Positions 8,917 through 16,928 of a stretch of 39,731 nucleotides of DNA are shown here, one piece after another; position 1 is the stretch's first letter; every line of letters starts with the position of its first letter. This DNA is from Lachnospiraceae bacterium (GTDB lineage: Bacteria; Bacillota; Clostridia; Lachnospirales; Lachnospiraceae). Where the stretch lies: assembly GCA_016288005.1 (NCBI GenBank), contig JAEEXY010000025.1, positions 1 through 39,731 of the forward strand, written 5' to 3'. A program made the position numbers and the translations under genes. Below the pieces are notes generated by a model. It worked only from the letters and a program-made list of their open reading frames with translations. It did no database searches and was not told where the DNA came from.

Positions 8917-10500
8917 ATGTATAAGCTTCTTATTGTTGACGATGAGCCGCTGGTCCAGGTCGGAGTCCGCTCCATGCTCAACTGGGGCAAGCTGGACATC
9001 GAGGTCATCGGTACCGCCGCAAACGGCCGCACAGCACTCGATATCATCGAGGAAAAACATCCCGATATCGTAATTACCGACATTAAAATGCCCGTCATAG
9101 ACGGGCTTGAGCTCGTGCGCCTCTGCCGCGAGCGTTTTGGCGAACGCGATCCGCATTTTATATTTCTTACCAGCTATGAGGAGTTCCAGCTGGCCAGGCA
9201 GGCCATCGTTTACGGCGTATCCGATTATCTCGTAAAGCTCGAGCTCTCTCCCGCGCTCCTTGAGGAGGCCGTCATGCGCGTCATCGAAGACATACGCAAG
9301 ATACGCGCCATGCAGACCGGCGAGACGAGCCTTGCCGCGCCGCTGCGCGAAAAGTTCTTCATCCGCCTGCTCAACAATATGTTTGAGAGCACCGAACAGT
9401 TCGAACTCGAGAGCAGGGAACTCGGTCTTTCCTTCAGTTCCCCCGCCTATACCTGCTGCGCAGGCACTTTAAGCGCCGCGGGCGCTGAGGAGATGCCCTA
9501 TGACAGACAGCTCTCGGTCTGTACATCAGCGCTCAGCATGATCGGCGAGCTCGCCGAAAAATACATGCCCTCGCACTGCATCGCGCTCGATATGCGGCAT
9601 TTCGCCGTTATTTTCTGCGGTGACGCGGACTGCGGAAAATTAAAGACCATACTCTCGGGCATCGCCGAGACCGTATTCAAATACTACAACGTAAGCTTCC
9701 TCTGCGGCATCGGCACCTGCGCATCGGAGCCGCTCGGCACAGGCGAATCGTACCGCAGTGCCCGTACTGCTCTCGTTAAGGCAGGAGAAGCCTCTCCCAT
9801 CGTATGTTTTGACGCTCTTTCCGCGGAGAATCTCGCGCACAGCTCATTCAACATGGGGATTTTCAAAAACTCGCTCACCAAAGCTTTCGAGGAATACGAT
9901 TCGTGCGAGCTCTCCAAGCTGATCGACAGTCTCTGCGCACTTTTCTCGGAGCATCCCGGTGAATACGTACAGGCACTCGACGCCGCTTCAAACATTCTCT
10001 ATCTGGCCATCTCGCTTCTCTCCGACGGCGAACAGCTGTTGACGGAGATATTCGCGGACAGCCCCGACGGCTACCGTTCTCTCTATCTTCAGAAAAACGT
10101 GGAGCAGATCGTCGGCTGGCTCTCGCATTTCGGCAAGGGCATATGCGCCGTATTCGACGAGCGCAGGAACGACCATAAGAACCATATCGTGAGCGGCGTA
10201 AAGAAATACATCTCCGAGCATATAAGAGAGCGTCTGGCGCTCGATAAGGTCGCCGCGGCATTCGGCATCAGCCCCAATTATCTGAGCCAGCTCTTCGGAA
10301 AATACAGCGATCTGGGCTTCTCGGAATACGTCAATTCCTGCAAGATCCGCGAGAGCAAGGAGCTGCTCGCCACCGGCCGCTACAAGGTCTACGAAGTTGC
10401 CGACATGCTGGGCTACGAGAGCGCGTTTTATTTCAGCAAGGTATTCAAAAAGGTCGAAGGCATCGCTCCTACCGAATATCTGAACCAGCCGCACGTATGA
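8917..10500 (+). CDS. Response regulator with AraC-type DNA-binding domain (YesN type)
   Basis: This 527-residue protein has an N-terminal receiver domain (residues 1-120) with acidic pair DD (9-10), phospho-acceptor Asp55 in VITDIKMP, and the switch Lys in DYLVKLEL. A middle region of about 270 residues resembles the variable linker of YesN-type regulators. The C-terminal 100 residues are a double helix-turn-helix of the AraC/XylS family (LALDKVAAAFGISPNYLSQL and YKVYEVADMLGYESAFYFSK). GGAG precedes the ATG by 6 nt. It forms an operon with the kinase 41 bp upstream and probably activates the divergent sugar ABC operon when phosphorylated. Its 3' end overlaps the convergent gene by 32 bp. Confidence 0.95.
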   Translation: MYKLLIVDDEPLVQVGVRSMLNWGKLDIEVIGTAANGRTALDIIEEKHPDIVITDIKMPVIDGLELVRLCRERFGERDPHFIFLTSYEEFQLARQAIVYGVSDYLVKLELSPALLEEAVMRVIEDIRKIRAMQTGETSLAAPLREKFFIRLLNNMFESTEQFELESRELGLSFSSPAYTCCAGTLSAAGAEEMPYDRQLSVCTSALSMIGELAEKYMPSHCIALDMRHFAVIFCGDADCGKLKTILSGIAETVFKYYNVSFLCGIGTCASEPLGTGESYRSARTALVKAGEASPIVCFDALSAENLAHSSFNMGIFKNSLTKAFEEYDSCELSKLIDSLCALFSEHPGEYVQALDAASNILYLAISLLSDGEQLLTEIFADSPDGYRSLYLQKNVEQIVGWLSHFGKGICAVFDERRNDHKNHIVSGVKKYISEHIRERLALDKVAAAFGISPNYLSQLFGKYSDLGFSEYVNSCKIRESKELLATGRYKVYEVADMLGYESAFYFSKVFKKVEGIAPTEYLNQPHV

Positions 10501-11416
10501 TATTTGTGTCTATGAACCGCTCACGGAACTCTTTCTGCGCGATCCTGTGTATGGTCTCCTCAAAGTCCTGATAAGCCGCCAGGAACCTCTCTCCATCGGG
10601 AGTGAGGCAGGTCCCTCCGCCGCCTTTTCCGCCGCGTTTTCGCTCCACGACGGCATATCCGAGATTGTGCTCGAGCTGGTTGATCATCCCCCATGCCTTG
10701 CTGTATGCCAGCCCGGTGCAGGCGCAGCCCTTATGTATGCTGTAATTGTCTGAGATCAGGAAAAGCAGCGTTTTCAGGCGCTCATCCAGAAAAGGCTCCT
10801 CACGCTCCATCCGCACATGCAGCACAGGGTGCATGACCGGGGCATTGTGCTCCTCAAGGCGCGCGTTCAGTTCCTCGTAACCGTTGACTTTCAGCAGTAC
10901 TCCGCTGTCATCGACATCCACCCAGGTCCGTTCAAACCCGCCCGCGCTTAACGCGCCGCGCAGCCCGTTCTCACCCGTATAGGCGAGTATCCCGGGTATG
11001 GCGTTTCTGCCGATCAGTACCGGATGGCCTCCGTGCATGCGGTGAGACGCGATGACTATCTCCTCTTCCCTCTCCATCATCGTCAGCAGTGTCGTAGAGG
11101 TAAACATCGGCACTTTTACCGGCGTAAACATAACCCGGTCACAGTTATCGGCGAGAAATCCCAGTCCTGCCTTAACGTAGGAGAACAGCTCGGATGTGTC
11201 CTCCGCCGTATTCCGCACAAAAATAACCCCGTAGTTTGACAGCTGCGTTTTTGCGGCTTCATCCTCGGCATCGGTGACTATGACGATCGGGAAAATGCCG
11301 GCCTGCTGGAACGTTATGATGATGCGGCGTATGGCAGGGATCGCGTCGGATCTCTGCTGCTGTGAATTCTTATGATCTGCGGCCGCTATCACGCCGCCCA
11401 CCCTGCTGATGCACAT
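10469..11416 (-). CDS. MobA-like nucleotidyltransferase domain fused to a ModE-like winged helix
   Basis: The 315-residue product has an N-terminal nucleotidyltransferase fold like MobA/MocA molybdenum-cofactor enzymes (residues about 1-200: GVIAAADHK, VIVTDAEDE, VMFTPVKVPMF, HGGHPVLIGR). The C-terminal part (about 220-300) is a LysR/ModE-type winged helix (YSKAWGMINQLEHNLGY, ERKRGGKGGGGTCLTPDG). The usual phosphate-binding loop GGxSxRMGxxK is reduced to AAADHK, so catalysis on NTP is doubtful and a sensing role is possible. AAAGGAG lies 6 nt before the ATG. No molybdenum enzyme or cofactor genes are in the window. The domain calls rest on motif recognition; the function is inferred. Confidence 0.75.
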   Translation of the reverse strand: MCISRVGGVIAAADHKNSQQQRSDAIPAIRRIIITFQQAGIFPIVIVTDAEDEAAKTQLSNYGVIFVRNTAEDTSELFSYVKAGLGFLADNCDRVMFTPVKVPMFTSTTLLTMMEREEEIVIASHRMHGGHPVLIGRNAIPGILAYTGENGLRGALSAGGFERTWVDVDDSGVLLKVNGYEELNARLEEHNAPVMHPVLHVRMEREEPFLDERLKTLLFLISDNYSIHKGCACTGLAYSKAWGMINQLEHNLGYAVVERKRGGKGGGGTCLTPDGERFLAAYQDFEETIHRIAQKEFRERFIDTNIIRAAGSDIR

Positions 11417-11489
11417 ATCGTTCTCCTTTCGGTCATATCCTCAAAATATCCGTATCAATTATCTTATCATGCCGGACAGCGGCCAGCCG

Positions 11490-12449
11490 TCAGTCAATCC
11501 CCTCACGGTCTGCCGCGAGTATCCTGTCCACGTAGCGTTCGAGATACGGGTCGTTTCCTTCGATCAGGCCTTCGTTTTTCAGCATAATCACTATATCCGC
11601 TGCGATCTGCTCCGCGAGGTTCACCACCGGGTCGGCCAGGTTGGGCCTGTCCGGATTGTATTTCCTGTCCTTCCAGAAAGCTACTGCGCATCCCGCTTCA
11701 GCGAGTGACCGGATCTTTGCGGAAAACGCTCCGTTCACGTCGAGTTCGGCGAGTCTCCGGTAAGTCCATTTGTAATATGGCGGATACACGCGCTTCAGGA
11801 GAAAAAACAGCTCCATCGCGGCTTTAAGCCCCTCAAGCCTGCACATCTGCGCGGCAACGGTATCCTTCCTCGTCATGCAGCGCGCGTAGTTGACCTGCAG
11901 CGCCGCAGAGAACCTGTGAAGCTCGTCGGCAAGCCTCTCCCTGTAGATGCTCTCCGGATAGTAGGCCAGCAGCAGTTCGCGAAACCGGGTGAAGGCTCCG
12001 AGGTCGTCGCGGAACACCTCTCCGTTTACGGCGGTCGCGAGACACGCGTAATCGAGCCTGCGCCAGTTTTCATCGCTCATCGCACAGCCTGCCGTATCGC
12101 AGTCCACTCCGAGGATATTCGAATAATAATCATGAATCGTCATCACTCCGCGCCGCTCCATGAGCCGCGCGGAAATAGCGGAATACCCGCTTGTGTATGC
12201 CAGCCTGTCGTATTCGGACGTGAGTTTATCTCCGAACAGCTCCATGTCTTCATCCGTCAGCCACAGGCACACGCCGGTGCCGAAATCATGGTCTCTGGAC
12301 ATGAAATCGTCGTATCCGAAGCAGTCCGAGCCTTCTCCCGCGATCCCGACCGCGATCCGGCCCTCATATTCCGCAAATTTATCATGTATCATCACAGCCA
12401 CTTTTTCCCTGTAAAAAATGCGGCTGCTCTCAAATCTGTCTGTCTCCAT
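11490..12449 (-). CDS. DUF4037 protein with nucleotidyltransferase-like N-terminus
   Basis: About 319 residues. Near the N-terminus lies GIAGEGSDCFGYDDFMSRDHD, shortened here to its key parts: a GS pair, a DD pair and DHD, the layout of the nucleotidyltransferase fold (GS followed by spaced acidic residues). This pattern is typical of DUF4037 proteins. The rest is alpha-helical, including a KWTYRRL segment. The frame is open to 12518, but a promoter at 12486-12515 overlaps that extension, so ATG 12449 is preferred, with 12461 possible. It lies 73 bp upstream of the MobA/ModE-like gene on the same strand and may be co-transcribed. No substrate is known; relation to aminoglycoside-type nucleotidyltransferases is only by fold. 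Confidence 0.75.
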   Translation of the reverse strand: METDRFESSRIFYREKVAVMIHDKFAEYEGRIAVGIAGEGSDCFGYDDFMSRDHDFGTGVCLWLTDEDMELFGDKLTSEYDRLAYTSGYSAISARLMERRGVMTIHDYYSNILGVDCDTAGCAMSDENWRRLDYACLATAVNGEVFRDDLGAFTRFRELLLAYYPESIYRERLADELHRFSAALQVNYARCMTRKDTVAAQMCRLEGLKAAMELFFLLKRVYPPYYKWTYRRLAELDVNGAFSAKIRSLAEAGCAVAFWKDRKYNPDRPNLADPVVNLAEQIAADIVIMLKNEGLIEGNDPYLERYVDRILAADREGID

Positions 12450-12485
12450 ACACAATCCCATCTTTCCGAAAACGGTTATGTATAT

Positions 12486-12515
12486 ATAATACCGCACTTT
12501 TTCCGCGATGCACAA
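12486..12515 (-). promoter_or_regulatory. Promoter of the DUF4037 gene
   Basis: On the minus strand TTGTGC (12510-12515) and TATTAT (12486-12491) are separated by 18 bp. The predicted start at about 12479 leaves a leader of about 30 nt before ATG 12449, which supports that start codon over the longer frame. Confidence 0.55.
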
Positions 12516-12525
12516 CATATGTATC

Positions 12526-12562
12526 CGAAAAATAAAAAAGGAGACTGCCCCGAAGGGCAGTC
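12526..12562 (-). terminator. Terminator of the chemoreceptor gene
   Basis: An 8-bp stem GACTGCCC/GGGCAGTC (12543-12562) with a tetraloop is followed on the minus strand by a U-rich tract at about 12526-12542. It lies 25 bp past the chemoreceptor stop. Confidence 0.85.
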
Positions 12563-12587
12563 CCGCTAATGATAATATTATCGCTGA

Positions 12588-14279
12588 TCAGAGACTGTAT
12601 GATTTAACCACATCGCTCAATGCATCGGCTCTGTTCTTGACCGTAACGGTAACGTTCGATATCTCTTCGGTCATGTTCAGGACTTCTTCGACGGACGCGG
12701 TGGTCTCCTCTGTGGTCGCCGCGTTCTCCTGCGCGGCCGAAGACAGGTTCAGCATTGACCTGCTGACCGTATCGCAGCTGTTCGTCATTGCGCGGCTCAC
12801 ATCACCGAGCAGACGGATCTCCTCATTGATGATCTCCAGATTATCAGATATATTCTTGTAGCTTTCTCTGGTGTTTTCAACTCCTGCAACCTGCTTGTCA
12901 ACGGCATCACGCACATTCTCGCTCTGACCGGTCGCGTTGTCCACGCTGGCTCTGAGCTCCCTGATCATCAGGTTGATCTGGTTTACGCTCTCGGCCGAAC
13001 CGTCCGAAAGCGTCCTGATCTCGTCCGCGACAACCGCGAAGCCGCGTCCTGCGTCTCCGGCGCGCGCAGCCTCGATCGACGCGTTCAGCGACAGGAGGTT
13101 TGTCTGCGATGCGATGCCTTCGATGATCTTTGATGCCTCACCGATCTTATCCGTGCTCTCATTTATCTTTTCTATGCAGTCAAATATGCTGTAGAAAGTC
13201 TTCTCGCTGTTCTTCGACAGAGCGTAGAGCTCATCGAGTATCCTGTTGCCCTGTTCGCTCGCTGCGGAAATCTTGCGGCTGGCCTCGGAGAGCTTATCGG
13301 AAGCCTCTTCGTTCTGCTTTGCCACATCCTGCAGGGCCGAGATCTCCTGCATGGAGCCCTCGATATCGGCTGCCTGGTTGGTAGCGACCGTGGCCACATT
13401 GTTTACGGCCTTGGTTATGTCGGTCATATTGCTCTTGATCCTGTCGGACTGATCGCTCATGAAGTTCGAAGCCTCCTCAAGCTGATCCGTCGACTCGTCC
13501 ATATTTGCCATGATCTCGCGCAATGAAGTCCTGAGAATATTATATGCGTATACGAGACCGCCGATCTCGTCATGCTGCGTCTCGGGTATCTCGCTGACGG
13601 TCAGATCCTTGGCCGCAAGCTGCTGCAGTGCGCTGCTGACATTCGTTATGGGCTTTAACATCTGTCTGATGACTACGAACAGGATAAAGCAGAGCGCAGC
13701 TATATAGAGCACCGAAGAAACGGCATATACGATCGCGATGGTCGTTATCTTCGCGGAAATGTCATTGACCGCTCCGTCGAGCTTGGCTTTCATATCTTCG
13801 GTAACACCGTCAACGATCTCGCTGAGTTCCTCGGTTACCGGATCAACCTGCTCCATGATCTCATTTCCGGCCTCGAGGCCTTCCGCGATATAGGTTCTGG
13901 CCATAGTGACACACAGATCGTAGAAATTCTCGTATTTTCTGAGGATATCGTCCCACAGCGCGGTATCCGCGTCCGGCGAAGTCTTGATCTTTGCGATCAG
14001 TGTATGGATCTCGTCGCGGAACTCTGTCGCCTCTTCGATAACCTCCTCCTCGCGGGTAGCCGAGGCATCGGTCAGTATCTCTGCGGTATGGAGGATATCA
14101 TATCTGATCTGATGCATATCCTGCATCTCAACGATCGTTTGATCACGCAGCTCGGCTGATTCATGCTTAAGCCGGTTAATGGTGGTCAGCGAATAGAGTG
14201 TAATGATCACCATAACGGCGATAATTGCAAACAGAGGTAAAACTACTTTAAATGCGATTCCTTTGTACTTCTGCTCCAT
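12588..14279 (-). CDS. Methyl-accepting chemotaxis protein
   Basis: This 563-residue chemoreceptor has a first membrane helix (residues about 8-30), an extracellular helical region (about 31-178) rich in E and L that resembles a four-helix-bundle sensor, a second helix (about 179-205), a HAMP linker, and a long signalling coiled coil. The conserved hairpin tip is [20 protein letters not shown] with [12 protein letters not shown] after it, which contacts CheA and CheW. The start is placed at ATG 14279 (MEQKYKG), with AAAGGGGA 5 nt upstream, rather than at the longer frame start 14330. A sigma-A promoter lies at 14372-14400 and a terminator at 12526-12562, so it is a single-gene unit. Ligand unknown. 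Confidence 0.95.
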   Translation of the reverse strand: MEQKYKGIAFKVVLPLFAIIAVMVIITLYSLTTINRLKHESAELRDQTIVEMQDMHQIRYDILHTAEILTDASATREEEVIEEATEFRDEIHTLIAKIKTSPDADTALWDDILRKYENFYDLCVTMARTYIAEGLEAGNEIMEQVDPVTEELSEIVDGVTEDMKAKLDGAVNDISAKITTIAIVYAVSSVLYIAALCFILFVVIRQMLKPITNVSSALQQLAAKDLTVSEIPETQHDEIGGLVYAYNILRTSLREIMANMDESTDQLEEASNFMSDQSDRIKSNMTDITKAVNNVATVATNQAADIEGSMQEISALQDVAKQNEEASDKLSEASRKISAASEQGNRILDELYALSKNSEKTFYSIFDCIEKINESTDKIGEASKIIEGIASQTNLLSLNASIEAARAGDAGRGFAVVADEIRTLSDGSAESVNQINLMIRELRASVDNATGQSENVRDAVDKQVAGVENTRESYKNISDNLEIINEEIRLLGDVSRAMTNSCDTVSRSMLNLSSAAQENAATTEETTASVEEVLNMTEEISNVTVTVKNRADALSDVVKSYSL

Positions 14280-14371
14280 CAATGTCCCCTTTCGTAAAAA
14301 GCGCAAACAGGATCTCTTTGCATACATCATGTTCCGTGTGAACGAATCACGCCGATTTTACTATGTGTATG

Positions 14372-14400
14372 ATTATACATGATATTTCGTGTAATAGCAA
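14372..14400 (-). promoter_or_regulatory. Promoter of the chemoreceptor gene
   Basis: TTGCTA (14395-14400), a 17-bp spacer and a perfect TATAAT (14372-14377) on the minus strand predict a start near 14365 and a leader of about 85 nt. This is the sigma-A type, not the flagellar sigma-D type often seen for chemoreceptors. Confidence 0.75.
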
Positions 14401-14485
14401 TCTAGAAATCACACTTTTATAATTTTATATACACTATATCGAATAGGGCAGTTGATGATTTTTCAAAAATAAAAATGATTTTATT

Positions 14486-14518
14486 GCAAAAAAGAGCGCA
14501 GGCCTTACCGGCCTGCGC
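14486..14518 (-). terminator. Terminator of pnp
   Basis: A 9-bp GC-rich stem GCGCAGGCC/GGCCTGCGC (14496-14518) with a 5-nt loop is followed on the minus strand by a U tract (complement of 14487-14495). It lies 24 bp after the pnp stop. Confidence 0.9.
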
Positions 14519-14542
14519 CCTGATAACTCAGCAATATTCTGT

Positions 14543-16627
14543 TTATTTTACATCCTTGATCGAGAAGCTTACTCTGCCCATCTTGTCCTTGCCGAGGCAT
14601 ACGCAGCGAACCTTGTCGCCGAGCGTAAGAACATCCTCAACATGATTGATGCGCTCCTTAGCGATCTTCGAGATATGTACCATGCCCTCTTTTCCGGGAG
14701 CGAACTCGATGAATGCGCCGAAGTCCTTGATCGATACGACCTTACCTTCGTAGATCTTGCCTTCCTCGAACTCGGAAACGATGATATTGATCAGGCGGAT
14801 AGCCTCCTGCATCATATCTGCCTCTGTACCGCATACCGATACAGCACCGTCATCCGTAATATCGATCTTAACGCCGGTAGCGTCGATGATAGCGTTGATG
14901 GTCTTGCCGCGCTGTCCGACAACATCACCGATCTTCTGGGGATCGATCTGGATCTGGATGATCTTGGGAGCGTATTTGCTGACCTCGGGACGAGGCTCGG
15001 AAATAGCGGGCTTCATGCAGTTGTCCATGATGTAGAGACGTGCCTCACGGCAGCGTGCGATAGCGCCCTCTACGATGGGACGGGTAAGGCCGTGTATCTT
15101 GATATCCATCTGGATAGCGGTGATACCCTCGGTAGTACCTGTAACCTTGAAGTCCATATCGCCGAAGAAGTCCTCAAGGCCCTGGATATCGGTCAGAAGA
15201 ACGAAATCGTCGTCCGTATCGCCTGTTACCAGACCGCAGGAAATACCCGCAACCATACGCTTGATCGGAACACCGGCTGCCATCAGGGACATGCACGATG
15301 CGCAGGTCGAAGCCATCGAAGTGGAACCGTTCGACTCAAAGGTCTCCGATACGCAGCGGATAGCGTAAGGGAACTCCTCCTCTGTGGGAAGAACGGGGAT
15401 CAGGGCACGCTCAGCCAGAGCTCCGTGACCGATCTCACGACGTCCGGGTCCGCGCGAAACCTTTGTCTCACCTACTGAATACGCAGGGAAATTATAGTGG
15501 TGCATGTAGCGCTTAGCTACTTCGTTCTCATCGAGTCCGTCGAGCTTCTGCTGCTCAGATAACGGTGCCAGTGTGCAGACATCGCAGATCTGTGTCTGGC
15601 CACGGGTGAACATGGAAGATCCGTGAACTCTCGGGATGATATCAACCTCAGCCGCAAGAGGTCTGATCTGGGTGATCTGACGTCCGTCGGGACGCTTGTG
15701 GTCCTTGAGGATCATCTTGCGGACTGTCTTTTTCTCGTACTGGTAAATAGCGTCACCAAGGATAGCGAGCCACTCTTCGTTCTCGGCAAAAGCAGCCTCG
15801 AGCTTTTCTGTGATGGCCTTGATATTCTCCTCGCGCTTCTGCTTCTCGTCGGTAAATACGGCCTCTTCCATCTCCTGGGGAGGAACGATCTCCTTGATAG
15901 CATTGAAGAGTTCCTCGGGAACCGCGCAGCTCTCATATTCATGCTTCTGCTTGCCTACCTCGCGAACGATGTCGCTGATGAAAGCAATGAGCATCTGGTT
16001 AACGTCATGAGCCTTGTAGATAGCCTCGATCATCTTTGCTTCGGGGATCTCATTGGCACCGGCCTCGATCATGATAACCTTCTCTGCGGTAGACGCAACG
16101 GTAAGGTTCAGATCGCCGTTCTTCCACTGCTCCTGAGTGGGGTTGATGATCAGCTCGCCGTCGATCATGCCGACCTGTGTGGTAGCGCAGGGGCCGTCGA
16201 AGGGAATATCCGAAATGCTGGTCGCGATAGCCGATCCGAGCATGGCAACGAGCTCGGGACGGCAGTTGGGATCAACCGACATAACCATGTTGTTGAGGGT
16301 AACGTCGTTACGATAGTCCTTAGGGAACAGGGGTCTCATGGGACGGTCGATAACACGGCTGGTAAGGATAGCGTTCTCGCTGGCCTTACCCTCACGCTTA
16401 TTGAAGCCTCCGGGGATCTTGCCTACCGCGTAGAGCTTCTCCTCATATTCAACGCTCAAAGGGAAGAAATCGATACCGTCTCTGGGCTTATCCGATGCGG
16501 TAGCCGTAGAAAGAACGGTGGTGTCGCCGTAATGCATGAATGCGGCGCCGTTAGCCTGTGCTGCAACTCTGCCGATATCAACGGACAGTGTTCTGCCTGC
16601 AAGCTCAATAGAAAATGTCTTGTACAT
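14543..16627 (-). CDS. pnp: Polyribonucleotide nucleotidyltransferase (PNPase)
   Basis: This 694-residue enzyme degrades RNA 3' to 5' using phosphate, as a trimer, and takes part in mRNA turnover. The order of domains is complete: first RNase PH domain (from YKTFSIELAGRTLSVDIGR), helical linker, second RNase PH domain (RVHGSSMFTRGQTQ, GTSMASTCASCMSLMAAGVP-like segment), KH domain (IGDVVGQRGKTINAI) and S1 domain at the C-terminus (GKVVSIKDFGAFIEFAPGKE). ATG 16627 follows AAGGAGG at 6 nt; the longer frame to 16729 overlaps the leader hairpin and is rejected. In most Firmicutes pnp directly follows rpsO; here a CapA-type gene on the other strand separates them, and pnp has its own strong promoter. 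Confidence 0.98.
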   Translation of the reverse strand: MYKTFSIELAGRTLSVDIGRVAAQANGAAFMHYGDTTVLSTATASDKPRDGIDFFPLSVEYEEKLYAVGKIPGGFNKREGKASENAILTSRVIDRPMRPLFPKDYRNDVTLNNMVMSVDPNCRPELVAMLGSAIATSISDIPFDGPCATTQVGMIDGELIINPTQEQWKNGDLNLTVASTAEKVIMIEAGANEIPEAKMIEAIYKAHDVNQMLIAFISDIVREVGKQKHEYESCAVPEELFNAIKEIVPPQEMEEAVFTDEKQKREENIKAITEKLEAAFAENEEWLAILGDAIYQYEKKTVRKMILKDHKRPDGRQITQIRPLAAEVDIIPRVHGSSMFTRGQTQICDVCTLAPLSEQQKLDGLDENEVAKRYMHHYNFPAYSVGETKVSRGPGRREIGHGALAERALIPVLPTEEEFPYAIRCVSETFESNGSTSMASTCASCMSLMAAGVPIKRMVAGISCGLVTGDTDDDFVLLTDIQGLEDFFGDMDFKVTGTTEGITAIQMDIKIHGLTRPIVEGAIARCREARLYIMDNCMKPAISEPRPEVSKYAPKIIQIQIDPQKIGDVVGQRGKTINAIIDATGVKIDITDDGAVSVCGTEADMMQEAIRLINIIVSEFEEGKIYEGKVVSIKDFGAFIEFAPGKEGMVHISKIAKERINHVEDVLTLGDKVRCVCLGKDKMGRVSFSIKDVK

Positions 16628-16649
16628 ACAGTACCTCCTTATTATTTTG

Positions 16650-16730
16650 CGTGGAGATTCCGAAACAACTGAAAAACAGGCATTCGCTCGGAATACGGGC
16701 TTTTCAGAAGTCTCGGGAACAATCTCCACG
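16650..16730 (-). promoter_or_regulatory. Long hairpin in the pnp mRNA leader
   Basis: On the minus strand CGTGGAGATT (16721-16730) pairs with AATCTCCACG (16650-16659). Inside it CCGAGAC pairs with GTTTCGG, CTGAAAA with TTTTCAG, and GTATTC with GAATGC around a CGAGC loop. The whole 81 nt can fold into one long stem with small internal loops. It begins at the predicted transcription start and ends about 10 nt before the ribosome binding site. In Escherichia coli a leader stem cut by RNase III mediates PNPase autoregulation; a comparable role here is inferred. Confidence 0.8.
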
Positions 16731-16737
16731 AACTGAT

Positions 16738-16766
16738 ATTATACCACTTCCGCGGGATACTTGCAA
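16738..16766 (-). promoter_or_regulatory. Promoter of pnp
   Basis: TTGCAA (16761-16766), a 17-bp spacer and TATAAT (16738-16743) on the minus strand. The predicted +1 at about 16731 coincides with the base of the leader hairpin. Confidence 0.8.
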
Positions 16767-16817
16767 GTTTATTCCTGCAGGGACAGCTCCCGTTTTGCGC
16801 CGGGCCGATGCCGGTTG

Positions 16818-16846
16818 TTGCGGCAACCCCGTTTTTCTGCTATAAA
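16818..16846 (+). promoter_or_regulatory. Promoter of the first CapA-type gene
   Basis: TTGCGG (16818-16823), a 17-bp spacer and TATAAA (16841-16846). It is divergent from the pnp promoter about 50 bp away. The predicted leader (about 16853-16928) contains the 14-bp tandem repeats. Confidence 0.6.
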
Positions 16847-16870
16847 TATAGTGATTACTGATAAAAATAT

Positions 16871-16910
16871 ACTGTTTGAACTTTACTGTTTGAACTTTAC
16901 TGTTTGAACT
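16871..16910 (+). repeat. Three 14-bp tandem repeats upstream of a CapA-type gene
   Basis: The unit ACTGTTTGAACTTT occurs at 16871-16884 and 16885-16898, with a third, 12-bp copy at 16899-16910, ending 18 bp before the CapA start. The repeats fall in the predicted 5' leader. They may bind a regulator, modulate translation, or simply be slippage-prone sequence; nothing in the window decides this. Confidence 0.9.
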
Positions 16911-16928
16911 CAACGGGGCGGTCACAAA

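Noticed and set aside
11490-12518. Longer DUF4037 protein starting at 12518
   Set aside because: The extra codons overlap a good promoter and have no ribosome binding site.
14340-14400. Sigma-28 promoter for the chemoreceptor (GCCGATTTTA at 14351)
   Set aside because: The match is on the wrong strand and lacks a TAAA at 15 bp; the minus strand has a clear TTGCTA-N17-TATAAT instead.
15623-16672. 349-codon plus-strand frame across pnp
   Set aside because: Antisense to PNPase, whose frame is complete and conserved.
16871-16910. Short CRISPR array
   Set aside because: Units are 14 bp and directly adjoining with no spacers; no cas genes are present.
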